A DNA stretch of 64,000 nt from Cytophagaceae bacterium (GTDB lineage Bacteria; Bacteroidota; Bacteroidia; Cytophagales; Flexibacteraceae). Where the stretch lies: positions 1 through 64,000 of the forward strand of contig JAIXYP010000007.1 of the NCBI GenBank assembly GCA_027490155.1, written 5' to 3'. The number at the start of each line of letters is the position of its first letter. Within the stretch, counting starts at the first letter, position 1. The notes under the pieces were generated by a model. That model was not told the origin of the DNA, did no database searches, and saw only the letters and a program-made list of their open reading frames with translations. A program made the position numbers and the translations under genes. Of the stretch, positions 17,667 through 26,831 are shown piece after piece.

Positions 17667-19037
17667 ATGGACTCACTTGCTTTGCCTGCCCTGATCGGCT
17701 TCATCGGTGGTCATGTTGCCTTGGTCATTGGCACCATCCTCAACATCGTTAAGCCAGCGGCCATACGGGTTCGAGATGACAAAGGAGCCCCACACACCCG
17801 TTACACTGACTCAGGAAAGATCAATTTGGTGTTGTTTTTTGCTGGGATGGCCTTTGTGCTGGCCTGCAATTTCTACTTGCCTTATCCTTGCCCTCAGGGC
17901 CTGACTGGGGCCGAAACTTGCTTCACGTTCAGCGACTACATCCTGAACCTATCGGGTTTTCTGATCCTGATCCCGACCTTTTTCTTGCCCATCGTGTCCG
18001 ACATTTCGGGCTATGAGGTGCATAGCGCTGGCACCATGTTGCCTACCACCTCGCTAGATAGGGTTACCTACCTGTTTATGTTCTGCGGCTTGGCGCTTGG
18101 CGTGCTCAACACGTTCCACCTTCCTGAGGTGCCCTTGCTAATTGACTTCATTGCGAATATCATCGCCTTTATGGCTACCAGCTTTGCTCTCTTGGGTGAT
18201 ACTGTCGAGCACCATGCTGAAGCAGACCCCGAACCAACAGGTAGTTTCAAACGCTTCACACCTGTTGGGCTGCTTGTCGGTTCGGTGGCTTTGATCGGTT
18301 TTTTGCTTAGCTGCAGTACCCTGATCTATACCAACAAAGAGCAGGACAACTTGGCGCGCAACATCGAGGCCGCCAACGCCACCTTGCGTACCTCGGTCAC
18401 CCCCTTGATCGACAAAGTAAATCTCACGCTTGGCACAAGCATCAAGTCCAGCATCGCTGACATTGATCGCCAAAGTGATAGCATAGCGGGCAAGATGCAG
18501 CACATTGAGCAAGGCTTTGCTGACCGTGTGCGCCTCTTGCTAGATGACCCCAAGAACTTACTGGCCAAACAAAACCACTTCCTGCACGAGACCATGGTCA
18601 GTGGGCAGAACTACCTCAAACCCGTGATCGACTCGATGCCGAGGATCCAGCGCAGGATAGCCCTACAGACCATGAACGTTAGGGAAGATCTGATTGACCT
18701 AGAAGAGGAACTGCCAGGCAAAATCGCTGGCGAAGTCACCAAATCTGGCACCATGCAGGCCTTAGAGCGCAACACCCGCGACTTGCCCAGCAAACAAGAC
18801 ATCACAGACATGAACCGGGACATGCTGCGCAGGAACGAGCTTAAACCTGTGCTGGATGGCCTCAGTAACACCCAAGCAGAAACCCGCAAGGAGCTCAACG
18901 AAACCCAACAGGCCGTTACCCGCATGGCCACTATCATCGACAAACACATCTTGCTACCCAAAACCAAATACCGCCCTGGTGACACCCTCTACATCGATGA
19001 TGACGGGGATATCATTTTGGTAGGACGTAGTAAATAG
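17667..19037 (+). CDS. Unknown protein: six membrane helices plus long coiled coil
   Basis: Of the 456 residues, about the first 222 hold six predicted membrane helices: about 3-27, 51-70, 91-110, 136-153, 157-177 and 200-222. A long charged helical region (about 225-425) follows, with features such as TRKELNETQQAVTRMATIID, and then a short beta-like tail YRPGDTLYIDDDGDIILVG. I do not recognise the family. The shape suggests a membrane-anchored scaffold or receptor-like protein whose coiled coil could dimerise. It is a single gene upstream of nhaA, with no terminator between them, so co-transcription is possible. Confidence 0.65.
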   Translation: MDSLALPALIGFIGGHVALVIGTILNIVKPAAIRVRDDKGAPHTRYTDSGKINLVLFFAGMAFVLACNFYLPYPCPQGLTGAETCFTFSDYILNLSGFLILIPTFFLPIVSDISGYEVHSAGTMLPTTSLDRVTYLFMFCGLALGVLNTFHLPEVPLLIDFIANIIAFMATSFALLGDTVEHHAEADPEPTGSFKRFTPVGLLVGSVALIGFLLSCSTLIYTNKEQDNLARNIEAANATLRTSVTPLIDKVNLTLGTSIKSSIADIDRQSDSIAGKMQHIEQGFADRVRLLLDDPKNLLAKQNHFLHETMVSGQNYLKPVIDSMPRIQRRIALQTMNVREDLIDLEEELPGKIAGEVTKSGTMQALERNTRDLPSKQDITDMNRDMLRRNELKPVLDGLSNTQAETRKELNETQQAVTRMATIIDKHILLPKTKYRPGDTLYIDDDGDIILVGRSK

Positions 19038-19131
19038 TAGTTGCTTTATAGGTCATTGCCTGATTTAGACACTACTTTAGCACACCACTAGCAGTCCCGC
19101 ACTTGGTATTTGCTGCTAATTATCTTGACCA

Positions 19132-20442
19132 TTGAACCGACTAAAAGCATTTATCCATACCGAGCAAAGTGGTGGCATCATCTTGCTGACTTGTGCTATC
19201 GTTTCGTTGGTGTTGGCCAACAGTGCCGCGGCCGACTGGTTTCATCATCTGCTTTACACCCCAGTTGGTTTTCGGCTAGGGGATTATGCCATGTCTTGGC
19301 CATTCGAGAAATGGGTCAATGATGGTTTGATGGCCATTTTCTTTTTGGTCGTTGGCCTTGAGATCAAACGTGAATTGCTGGAGGGGCACCTCAGTAGCTT
19401 TAAGCAGGCCATTATGCCCATAATTGCTGCAGTAGGCGGGATGTGTGTACCGGCAACCATCTATAGCCTTATGGGCCAGTCGGCAGATAGTGCTAGTGGA
19501 TGGGGTGTGCCTATGGCCACGGACATCGCTTTTTCGTTGGCCATCCTGAGTCTGTTGGGCAAACGGGTCCCGATCGCACTCAAAGTCTTCTTGACCGCCC
19601 TTGCCATAGCGGATGACCTTGGTGCCGTAGTGGTCATTGCGTTGTTCTATACCTCTGGCGTGCAGCTGATCTATCTAGGATGGATGGCGGCCTTGGTTGT
19701 GCTGATGTTACTCTGCAATCGGTATCGGGTTGGGGGCGGCTGGCTTTACCTCATTGGTGGGGTTGCCCTCTGGTATGTTACCTATAAAAGTGGAGTCCAT
19801 GCCACGATAGCGGGCGTGTTACTAGCACTTTGTGTCCCGTTCCGTAGTGAATATACCCAGGCTGAGCTGGAAGAAATGCTGAGCGACCGCCGGCAAGACC
19901 TAGAGCGGGAAATTGCGGCAGGTACCCTCAGCAGTGCTGGTATGCGGACCGAGATGCAGGAGTTCGCCCATAATTTACAGAGTATGAGCCACCGCATCAT
20001 TGCTGATCTGCATGTAGCGGTTTCGTTTTTGATCATGCCCCTGTTTGCCCTCTGCAACACTGCCGTACATATCGATGGCAGCCTGCTTGGCCAACTTGCG
20101 GCTGCACCTAGCCTCGGCATCATCTTTGGCCTGTTGTTGGGTAAACCGATCGGGATTGTGCTTAGCAGTTGGCTGGCCGTTCGGTTTGGGTTGGGTAAAA
20201 TGCCAGAGCGCAGTACTTGGCCTACCATGATCGGTGTGGGTTTGCTTGCTGGTATCGGTTTCACAATGTCATTCTTCGTGTCGATGTTGGCATTCCCATC
20301 CCATCCTGAGTTGCAAGATCTGGCCAAGATTGCCATCCTGATTGGGTCTGGTGTAGCGGGCTTGGCTGGATTTATTTGGCTAAGCGTGACCCTAAAACCA
20401 GCGGCAGCACCTAGCAACGATTCTACTCTCGAAGACGAATAG
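19132..20442 (+). CDS. nhaA: Na+/H+ antiporter NhaA
   Basis: The 436-residue inner-membrane antiporter exchanges protons for sodium for pH and salt balance. Transport residues align with E. coli NhaA at a constant offset of two: Thr130-Asp131 (PMATDIAFS) and the ion-binding pair Asp161-Asp162 (LAIADDLGAV). A charged loop at about 243-290 is longer than in E. coli. The start is TTG: the N-terminal segment FIHTEQSGGIILL is needed for the fold, and the first in-frame ATG comes too late. TATCTTGA just upstream is a possible -7 box. Confidence 0.95.
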   Translation: MNRLKAFIHTEQSGGIILLTCAIVSLVLANSAAADWFHHLLYTPVGFRLGDYAMSWPFEKWVNDGLMAIFFLVVGLEIKRELLEGHLSSFKQAIMPIIAAVGGMCVPATIYSLMGQSADSASGWGVPMATDIAFSLAILSLLGKRVPIALKVFLTALAIADDLGAVVVIALFYTSGVQLIYLGWMAALVVLMLLCNRYRVGGGWLYLIGGVALWYVTYKSGVHATIAGVLLALCVPFRSEYTQAELEEMLSDRRQDLEREIAAGTLSSAGMRTEMQEFAHNLQSMSHRIIADLHVAVSFLIMPLFALCNTAVHIDGSLLGQLAAAPSLGIIFGLLLGKPIGIVLSSWLAVRFGLGKMPERSTWPTMIGVGLLAGIGFTMSFFVSMLAFPSHPELQDLAKIAILIGSGVAGLAGFIWLSVTLKPAAAPSNDSTLEDE

Positions 20443-20557
20443 ACTACCTATATTGGTTATTACAGGTTTTGGATTGGACGCACTGCCCTTGATAGCCCAT
20501 AATAGGAATAGGGCAGAGGCAGTGTTGATGAAACCTAGAAGGTAAGCTGGGTAAATT

Positions 20558-20647
20558 GGTATGCCATAGTATGCCGAGGTGGTATGCCTATAAAAGCTAA
20601 GTTGCAATGCGATTGGTATGCTAGGCAGACCCAATCATTGCATACCA
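20558..20647. repeat. Cluster of GGTATGC repeats upstream of a lamin-tail gene
   Basis: GGTATGCC at 20558-20565 and 20581-20588, AGTATGCC at 20568-20575 and GGTATGCT at 20615-20622 are direct copies. An inverted GCATACC at 20640-20646 can pair with the last copy (TGGTATGC/GCATACCA, 20614-20621 with 20640-20647). Five half-sites in 90 bases, ending just before the gene starting at 20673, suggest a protein-binding array. Confidence 0.45.
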
Positions 20648-20672
20648 CCACAAATAACCAGATCAGATAAGG

Positions 20673-21512
20673 ATGAAATTGCTACTCACAGCCCTTGTGG
20701 CCTTGCTTGTTACCTACGGAGCTCAGGCACAGCTCAAGATAAACGAGGTCTTGTATGACCCATCCAACACGGCCCTAGCAGGTGATGCTAACGGTGATGG
20801 TGTTTATGACCAAGTTCAAGACGAATTCATTGAGTTTGTCAATACCTCTCCTAACACCCTTGATGTCAGCAAAGTCAAGATTTATGACTTTGTGATTTCG
20901 TCAGGTCTTAAGACCCTCAGGCATACCGTCCCCAATGGCCTAACCGTGCCAGGTCGTGGTGCATTGGTTGTTTTTGGAGGAGGCACTGCTACGGGTACTT
21001 TTGGTGGGGCTGTTGTCGTGGTGGACCTTGGCACAGCAGGCCTTAGCCTTGGCAATAGTGGCGAGGTCATCATTGTCGAAGATAGCCTAGGCAACGTACT
21101 GGACTCGCTCAATACTGATGCCTTGTCTGATAATCCGAACGAGTCTTACACTCGCAACCCAGACTTTACTGGTGCTTATGTCCAGCATGCTTCGGTTCGG
21201 GCAGGCGTTTTGTTTTCGCCAGGGGTTATGACTACTGGTATGCCTTTCAATACCACAAACTTGGTCCGGACCTCAGCCTCAAGGGCAGCTATGCGCATTG
21301 CACCAAATCCGACAACTGGCCAGATCCAGCTTGAGGGTAATCTGGCCAATGGTCAGACATTGAACGTGTATAGCCCTATCGGTAGCCTAGTAAGTCAAAA
21401 GGCTCTGGTAGCCAATTCGGCTGACCTATCTGACCTTGCCAACGGCGTTTATTACTTATTACTTGATGGTGTGCAGGACCGAGCTGCTACCAAAATAGTT
21501 GTCCAGAAATAA
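20673..21512 (+). CDS. Secreted lamin-tail-domain protein, T9SS cargo
   Basis: The 279 residues begin with a signal peptide (MKLLLTALVALLVTYGAQAQ, cleavage near 20). A lamin-tail domain (LTD) at about 21-185 follows, with INEVLYDPSN, DANGDGVY, QDEFIEFVNT and LSLGNSGEVIIV. After a short linker comes a type A T9SS sorting domain from about 205 (MRIAPNPTTGQIQLEGN through DLANGVYYLLL to KIVVQK). Bacterial LTDs often accompany secreted nucleases or hydrolases, but no enzyme domain is present here. A shorter paralogous LTD is in the next gene. The acidic DANGDGVY stretch could bind calcium. Confidence 0.85.
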   Translation: MKLLLTALVALLVTYGAQAQLKINEVLYDPSNTALAGDANGDGVYDQVQDEFIEFVNTSPNTLDVSKVKIYDFVISSGLKTLRHTVPNGLTVPGRGALVVFGGGTATGTFGGAVVVVDLGTAGLSLGNSGEVIIVEDSLGNVLDSLNTDALSDNPNESYTRNPDFTGAYVQHASVRAGVLFSPGVMTTGMPFNTTNLVRTSASRAAMRIAPNPTTGQIQLEGNLANGQTLNVYSPIGSLVSQKALVANSADLSDLANGVYYLLLDGVQDRAATKIVVQK

Positions 21513-21749
21513 GGCGATTGATCCTTGAGGCCTTGACTGCCTTTCTGTATTAAGTCATTTCTATCTATTGCCAGAATCACCTAAATGGATGCCATTCGGT
21601 GGCCAAGCCATATATGGTAGTTCCGTCGATTGCCTATCAGCTTTTAGGATTAGCTGGATTGTAACCATAAAGCAATCGCACAGCTCCTAAGCCCAAAGAG
21701 CTACCTCATTTGATCTTGACCAATACACCACGCTGACCTCCTACTAACG

Positions 21750-22829
21750 ATGTCAAATACTCCATTTCTTTGCCCCTGTCCTGCAAAGGTTGCGCCCATC
21801 CTGACCAGTCTTTTGGGTATAGGCCTTGGTCTGTCCCTTCTGATCGGGATGCCGAGTTGCACCACGCAGGATATTGACCCAGTGGTCACGATCGGCATTG
21901 ATAGTTTGCTCACTGGCAGGATCAGTGAAAACAACAAATCGGCAAAGTTGACGGCAAGGCTCAATGGTAAATCCAAATCTGATATCAAGATTTCACTGAG
22001 TATTAGCGGTACCGCGCTTCGCGATCAAGATTTTATGATTAGCGGCAATGAAATTGTTATCCCTGCTGGCGAGCTATCTGGTGTGGTGACCATCACAAGT
22101 AAAGACGATAACCTCATAGAAGGGGATGAAACGATCATCATCAACTTTGGTCAGGTTGACAAAACTACTGCTGTCACACCCAATACCCAGACACTTATCA
22201 TCTCAGATGACGACACCGATACCGACGGTGATGGCCTAACTGATGCGCTAGATCTTTGCCCCCTAGACCCAGGTACAGCCGCTAATCAAGGTTGCCCCGA
22301 AGGATTTGGGCTCCTGATCAATGAGGTATTGTATGATCCGTCCAACGTTGCCCTAGACGGCGATGCCAATGGCGATGGCGTATATCTTCAGGCCCAAGAC
22401 GAGTTTATGGAGTTCTATAACACCACTGACCAACCTAAAAACATCGGTGGATATACCATCAGTGACAGTGTAATAGCTTCAGGGTTGACCACCTTGCGAT
22501 ACACCTTCCCGACTGGCACTCAGCTGCAAGCACGTAAGGCTCTGGTCCTGTTTGGTGGCGGGACTCCTGTCGGCACTTTTGGTGGCAGTACCATCCTGAC
22601 CTGTAGTACTACGGATGGGCTTAGCCTAGGCAATTCGGGCGAGATTGTTGTGATCAAGGATGCCAACGGCAAAACGATACTGACCTATAACACGGATGCT
22701 TTATCGGACAACCCAAATGAGTCCTACACTCTAAGCCCAGATATTACTGGAGTCTTTGTGCAACATACGTCGGTCAACCCAGCTAAGAAGTTCTCTGCTG
22801 GCACACGTCTGGACGGCACTTCCTTCTAG
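21750..22829 (+). CDS. Calx-beta plus lamin-tail-domain lipoprotein
   Basis: The 359-residue protein has an N-terminal hydrophobic segment ending in a lipobox (IGMPSC, Cys37). A Calx-beta-type domain at about 45-150 contains LISDDD-like and DDNLIEGDETIIINFG features. A thrombospondin-3-like calcium loop (DTDGDGLTDALDLCPLDPG, about 155-175) follows, then a lamin-tail domain at about 190-345. The LTD closely resembles that of the gene just upstream, including INEVLYDPSN, the DGVY..Q.QDEF.EF.NT pattern and TDALSDNPNESYT. It lacks a T9SS tail and should be lipid-anchored in the membrane. The 237-base gap to the upstream gene has no terminator I recognise. Confidence 0.8.
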   Translation: MSNTPFLCPCPAKVAPILTSLLGIGLGLSLLIGMPSCTTQDIDPVVTIGIDSLLTGRISENNKSAKLTARLNGKSKSDIKISLSISGTALRDQDFMISGNEIVIPAGELSGVVTITSKDDNLIEGDETIIINFGQVDKTTAVTPNTQTLIISDDDTDTDGDGLTDALDLCPLDPGTAANQGCPEGFGLLINEVLYDPSNVALDGDANGDGVYLQAQDEFMEFYNTTDQPKNIGGYTISDSVIASGLTTLRYTFPTGTQLQARKALVLFGGGTPVGTFGGSTILTCSTTDGLSLGNSGEIVVIKDANGKTILTYNTDALSDNPNESYTLSPDITGVFVQHTSVNPAKKFSAGTRLDGTSF

Positions 22830-22874
22830 TAGCCTATTGCTCCTATTCTTGATCACCAAAATCCGACAGCTATC

Positions 22875-24278
22875 ATGCTATTCCTAGGCCCAGTCCTTGC
22901 CGTCTTTTTTGTCGGGGTGGTGATCTACCTCTTAGTCAAAAAATATAGCCCGATAGCGGTATTGCTATTCAGTGGCTTGGTGATGCTGGTCGTGGCCTAC
23001 TTTCTTGGCCTACATCTGCCTAAGCTTAAACAACCGACTGGCCTTCCAGCCTTTGATTTTGTGGCTTACATCATCGAGTCCCTACTGGACACAAATGCCA
23101 GTGTCGGCCTCGTGATCATGATCATTAGCGGATTTGTAGCCTATATGGACAAGATAGGGGCCAGCGATGCCTTGGTGTATCTTGCTATGAAACCCCTTTC
23201 TGTATTCCGGAAACACCCTTATATATTGGCCTCCTTAGTGGTGCCATTGGGTCAATTCTTGTTCATCAGCATACCGTCTGCAGCGGGCCTTGGCCTGTTG
23301 TTGATGGCGACCATCTTCCCGATCATCGTCAACCTTGGGGTTAGCAGAGTAGCTGCCGTGTCCTTGATTACAGCCACAACAGCCTTTGGCATTGGCCCTG
23401 CTTCGGCCATTGCGCTCAGCGCAGCCTCGGTGCTGGAGCTTGACATTACCAAGTTTTTCTTTGGGTACCAAATACCGATGTCGGCTATGCTTTCCGCAGT
23501 CCTGACCGTGACCTACTTTTTTGTCAACCGCCACTACGACAAAAAGCTCCCCGCCGATGCCTTTGTGACAGCCTTAGAGACGGACCCCAAAACAGAGGGC
23601 ATAACTAGTAATGGACCCCACAAAGTCCAACTGAAGGCCCCGATGATTTACGGGCTATTACCATTGCTACCCTTGGTATTGCTGTTGGCTTTTTCGGACT
23701 TTATTGGTCTAGTTCCCTTCAAAGTTAAGGTCGATACCAATGTTGCGATGTTGGTCGGCCTACTGGTTGCCCTCGTGGCCGAGCTGATCAGGACCCGTGA
23801 TTTGGTTGCAGTCTTCAAATCTCTGGATGTATTCTGGGCTGGCATGGGCGATATTTTCAAGTCTGTCGTTGTGCTGATCATTGCCGCGGATATCTTTTCT
23901 AAAGGGCTTATCAGCCTAAGCTTTATTGACGGGTTGCTGCAGGTGGCCCAACAGGCTGGGCTTGGCGGTATAGGCATAGCCGTCGTGCTGACGGTCATGA
24001 TCTTCTTGGCCTCTATCCTGATGGGGAGTGGCAATGCGGCATTTTTTGCCTTCGGGCCGTTGGTGCCACGCATAGCGGCCCCACTCGGGATGCCTGCTGT
24101 CAAGATCATCCTACCCATGTCCCTTGCCGCATCTATGGGCCGGACGGTATCACCCATTGCGGGCGTTGTTGTTGCAGCGGCAGCCTTGGCCAAGGTAACC
24201 CCGGTAGATGTTGTCAAACGCAACTTGATACCCTTTGTGGTCGGGCTGATTGTGATGCTGACCTACAACTTCCTATAG
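22875..24278 (+). CDS. dcuC: C4-dicarboxylate transporter, DcuC family
   Basis: The 467-residue inner-membrane protein has about 12 hydrophobic helices. It matches the DcuC/YfcC-like layout, with IPSAAGLGLLLMATIFPI and ATTAFGIGPASAIALSAA in the first half. LMGSGNAAFFAFGPLVPRI and MGRTVSPIAGVVVAAAALA are in the second. These paired re-entrant motifs are typical of the family, which moves aspartate, fumarate or succinate. The direction (uptake or exchange) cannot be told. The start is at ATG 22875. Isoaspartyl dipeptidase follows 58 bases later, so aspartate released by that enzyme is a logical substrate or product. Confidence 0.88.
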   Translation: MLFLGPVLAVFFVGVVIYLLVKKYSPIAVLLFSGLVMLVVAYFLGLHLPKLKQPTGLPAFDFVAYIIESLLDTNASVGLVIMIISGFVAYMDKIGASDALVYLAMKPLSVFRKHPYILASLVVPLGQFLFISIPSAAGLGLLLMATIFPIIVNLGVSRVAAVSLITATTAFGIGPASAIALSAASVLELDITKFFFGYQIPMSAMLSAVLTVTYFFVNRHYDKKLPADAFVTALETDPKTEGITSNGPHKVQLKAPMIYGLLPLLPLVLLLAFSDFIGLVPFKVKVDTNVAMLVGLLVALVAELIRTRDLVAVFKSLDVFWAGMGDIFKSVVVLIIAADIFSKGLISLSFIDGLLQVAQQAGLGGIGIAVVLTVMIFLASILMGSGNAAFFAFGPLVPRIAAPLGMPAVKIILPMSLAASMGRTVSPIAGVVVAAAALAKVTPVDVVKRNLIPFVVGLIVMLTYNFL

Positions 24279-24336
24279 TTATTACCGATTACAGACACTA
24301 CCAGAATTCAATCGTTACGATCCCCCTTATTTGCCG

Positions 24337-25482
24337 ATGCTAACGCTAATCAAAAATGCCAATGTCTTCGCCCCAGCGCCACTTGGTTTGCAGGACATCC
24401 TGATCGGCGGCAACAAAATAGTTGCCATGGCCGATCATATCGACCTGCCAGCCTCAGTAGCGACCGTTTGGGATGCAGCAGGCCGGACGACTACCCCAGG
24501 TCTGATCGACCAACATGTGCATATCATTGGGGCTGGTGGCAAACATGGTTTCTCGTCCATGACACCCGAGATCATGATGGGTGAGTTTATCGCCTGTGGC
24601 ACAACCACGGTGGTTGGTTTGCTCGGTACGGATGCCAGTGCTCGTAGCATCAAAACACTATATGCCAAAACCAAAGCCCTTGATAGCGACGGGATTACCG
24701 CCTATATGTTCACAAGCTATTTTGGCATCGAACCCATCACAATTACGGGTAGTATCCAGGAGGATCTGATCTTTGTTGACAAAATTATCGGTTGCAAACT
24801 CGCCATTTCAGACGAGCGATCATCCTATCCGACCACCCTCGAGATACTGAGGCACCTGCGCGAAGTCCATGTGGGCGGGATGGTTTCGGGCAAGGGTGGA
24901 GTCCTCCATATACACCTTGGAGGGTTGCGCACCAAAATGGACATTCTGTTTGATCTGGTCCAACAACATGAGTTTCCGATCAGGCACATCTCGCCAACGC
25001 ATGTTGGTCGATCTAAGGATTTGTTTGACCAGGCCCTAGACTTTGCCCGCCTCGGTGGGATGATCGATATCACGACGGGCGCTTCAAAATATACCGATCC
25101 CTATAAGTCAGTCCTGTATGCGATGGAGCAAGGGGTCTCGATCGACCAACTAAGCTTTAGTAGTGATGGGCACGCTGGCATCGGCAAAAAGGACGCTAAT
25201 GGCAAGGATATTGGCTTCACAAAGGCGCCTATCTACCAGAACTTGGATCAGGTTCGGGCATTGGTTCAAGATGGCCAAGTGCCAATTAGTGAGGCCTTTA
25301 AGCTTATCACGCTCAACCCTGCCCGCAATTTATCCCTAGCGCATAAAGGCCGTGTGATGGTCGGGGCTGATGCAGACCTCTGTTTCTTTGACGAGGGTCT
25401 GCAGCTGACAGATGTCTTTGCGATGGGGCAGCAGATGATGAAAGCTGGTATGGTCGTGGTCAAAGGAGCATTCGAAAACTAG
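24337..25482 (+). CDS. iadA: Isoaspartyl dipeptidase (beta-aspartyl peptidase)
   Basis: The 381-residue amidohydrolase cleaves beta-aspartyl dipeptides such as those from aged proteins or from beta-Asp-Arg. All six metal ligands align with E. coli IadA at a constant offset of eight: His60 and His62 (DQHVHII), carboxylated Lys154 (GCKLAISD), His193 (HIHLGG), His222 (SPTHV) and Asp277 (FSSDGHAG). It has no signal peptide, so it is cytoplasmic. A TTG six bases upstream is less likely than ATG 24337. The porin gene starts nine bases after its stop, so the two should be co-transcribed. Confidence 0.94.
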   Translation: MLTLIKNANVFAPAPLGLQDILIGGNKIVAMADHIDLPASVATVWDAAGRTTTPGLIDQHVHIIGAGGKHGFSSMTPEIMMGEFIACGTTTVVGLLGTDASARSIKTLYAKTKALDSDGITAYMFTSYFGIEPITITGSIQEDLIFVDKIIGCKLAISDERSSYPTTLEILRHLREVHVGGMVSGKGGVLHIHLGGLRTKMDILFDLVQQHEFPIRHISPTHVGRSKDLFDQALDFARLGGMIDITTGASKYTDPYKSVLYAMEQGVSIDQLSFSSDGHAGIGKKDANGKDIGFTKAPIYQNLDQVRALVQDGQVPISEAFKLITLNPARNLSLAHKGRVMVGADADLCFFDEGLQLTDVFAMGQQMMKAGMVVVKGAFEN

Positions 25483-25491
25483 GTATTGGCC

Positions 25492-26826
25492 ATGAAACGA
25501 ACCTACCTGATTTTTGGGGCCATGAGCTTGTTTTGCGCCTTGTCGGCTATGCCAGTGGCTGCACAAGACAATTCCCAAAGCAATGCCCAACCTGAGCCAT
25601 ACGCACCAGGCGAGGGGATCTCCCTCACGGGCAAAAACAACTACAATATCCGCCTCAGCGGGATATTGCAGCCCATGGTCGAGACCCGATCTTACCCCGA
25701 GATGTCCGAACAGGCCGCTACACAGCGGTTCAGGATGCGGCGTATGATCACGAAGTTGACAGGTAATGCTGCCAACGAGAAGATCAGATACCAGTTACAG
25801 GTAGACCTCACAGGTTCATCAGATGGTGGTGGGGATGCTGGCACCAACAACTACCTGATGGATGCTTGGATATCCTACCGACCTGTCAAACAAATTGAAT
25901 TTACTTTCGGACAAGAGACCTCGCCAACCGACGGACGCGAAATGGGTATGCTGTCAAATGGCCTGCAAATGATCGAACGGAGCCCTGTAGCCTTGGCTTT
26001 TGCAAGCATCCGTGAGTTTGGCGTCATCGTCGAGACTAAGTTCAAGCTTGGTAAAGGAATGGCCCTACATCCTACGCTAAGTGTTAGCAACGGCGACGGC
26101 GCCAATGTCGGTCGCAAAGACCATGGTGGCCTCAAAGTCGGTGGTCGGCTAGATTTTTTGCCCTTCGGCACCTTCAGTAACGGTGGGCAATATACCCAAG
26201 TAGATATGGAGCGTGAGCTGACACCCAAGTTGGTGATTGGCATTACAGGCAGCCACAACCAAGGCATCAGCGATAGGCGGGGTCGTGAGTCTGGCTCCAT
26301 CCTTTACCTTGATAGCTTAAACCAAGAGTCGTTGCCGTCTTACACCAAGGTAGGTGCAGACCTGTTGTTTAAGTACAGAGGTTTTAGCCTCTTGGCAGAG
26401 TATGTCAATGCCACGGCTTCCGTGCCAACAGATATTACCCAACGGGTCAGGAATGATGGGACCACATCGAAAGCTCTTTTAGTAAATGGTATTCAGGATG
26501 TGGATGCCTATGTCAAGGGGCGGATCATGCTCGGTTCTGGCTACAATGTACAGGCCGGCTACTTGTTCCTAAATGGCTATGGCATCGACGGTCGATATGC
26601 CCGGTTGATGCCGGCAGCTAATTCGTTCCTGAACAACCCGACCTTCTACAATCGGTCTGAGTACTTCACACTTTGTGCCAGCAAGTACCTAGGACGCCAC
26701 TTTGGAGCCAAGATCCAGGCCTCGGTAACCTATACGAAGGCCGAAGTAGGATCCCGCACCGTACTTGATACCCCTCAGCGAGGAAATGAAGTCTCTGGAC
26801 TACTGATGTTAACGATCGCCCTCTAA
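25492..26826 (+). CDS. Outer-membrane porin-like protein (OprP/OprO-like)
   Basis: The 444-residue protein has a signal peptide of about 24 residues (MKRTYLIFGAMSLFCALSAM, cleavage near AAQ). The mature part is a long series of amphipathic beta strands with periodic aromatic residues, ending in LLMLTIAL. An early strand pair reads NIRLSGILQPMVETRSY and RFRMRRMITKLTGN, as in phosphate-selective-type porins. GQETSPTDGREMGMLSNG lies in a loop. An upstream TTG is rejected because ATG 25492 gives a clean signal peptide. It is preceded closely by iadA and followed five bases later by the carboxypeptidase gene. The substrate specificity is unknown. Confidence 0.8.
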   Translation: MKRTYLIFGAMSLFCALSAMPVAAQDNSQSNAQPEPYAPGEGISLTGKNNYNIRLSGILQPMVETRSYPEMSEQAATQRFRMRRMITKLTGNAANEKIRYQLQVDLTGSSDGGGDAGTNNYLMDAWISYRPVKQIEFTFGQETSPTDGREMGMLSNGLQMIERSPVALAFASIREFGVIVETKFKLGKGMALHPTLSVSNGDGANVGRKDHGGLKVGGRLDFLPFGTFSNGGQYTQVDMERELTPKLVIGITGSHNQGISDRRGRESGSILYLDSLNQESLPSYTKVGADLLFKYRGFSLLAEYVNATASVPTDITQRVRNDGTTSKALLVNGIQDVDAYVKGRIMLGSGYNVQAGYLFLNGYGIDGRYARLMPAANSFLNNPTFYNRSEYFTLCASKYLGRHFGAKIQASVTYTKAEVGSRTVLDTPQRGNEVSGLLMLTIAL

Positions 26827-26831
26827 CCACT

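Noticed and set aside
19782-20417. Long - strand open frame opposite nhaA
   Set aside because: It lies entirely within the nhaA coding region, is rich in Ser/Arg/Pro and has no family. Similar shadows occur opposite dcuC (23648-24223) and within the giant gene (50520-50915).
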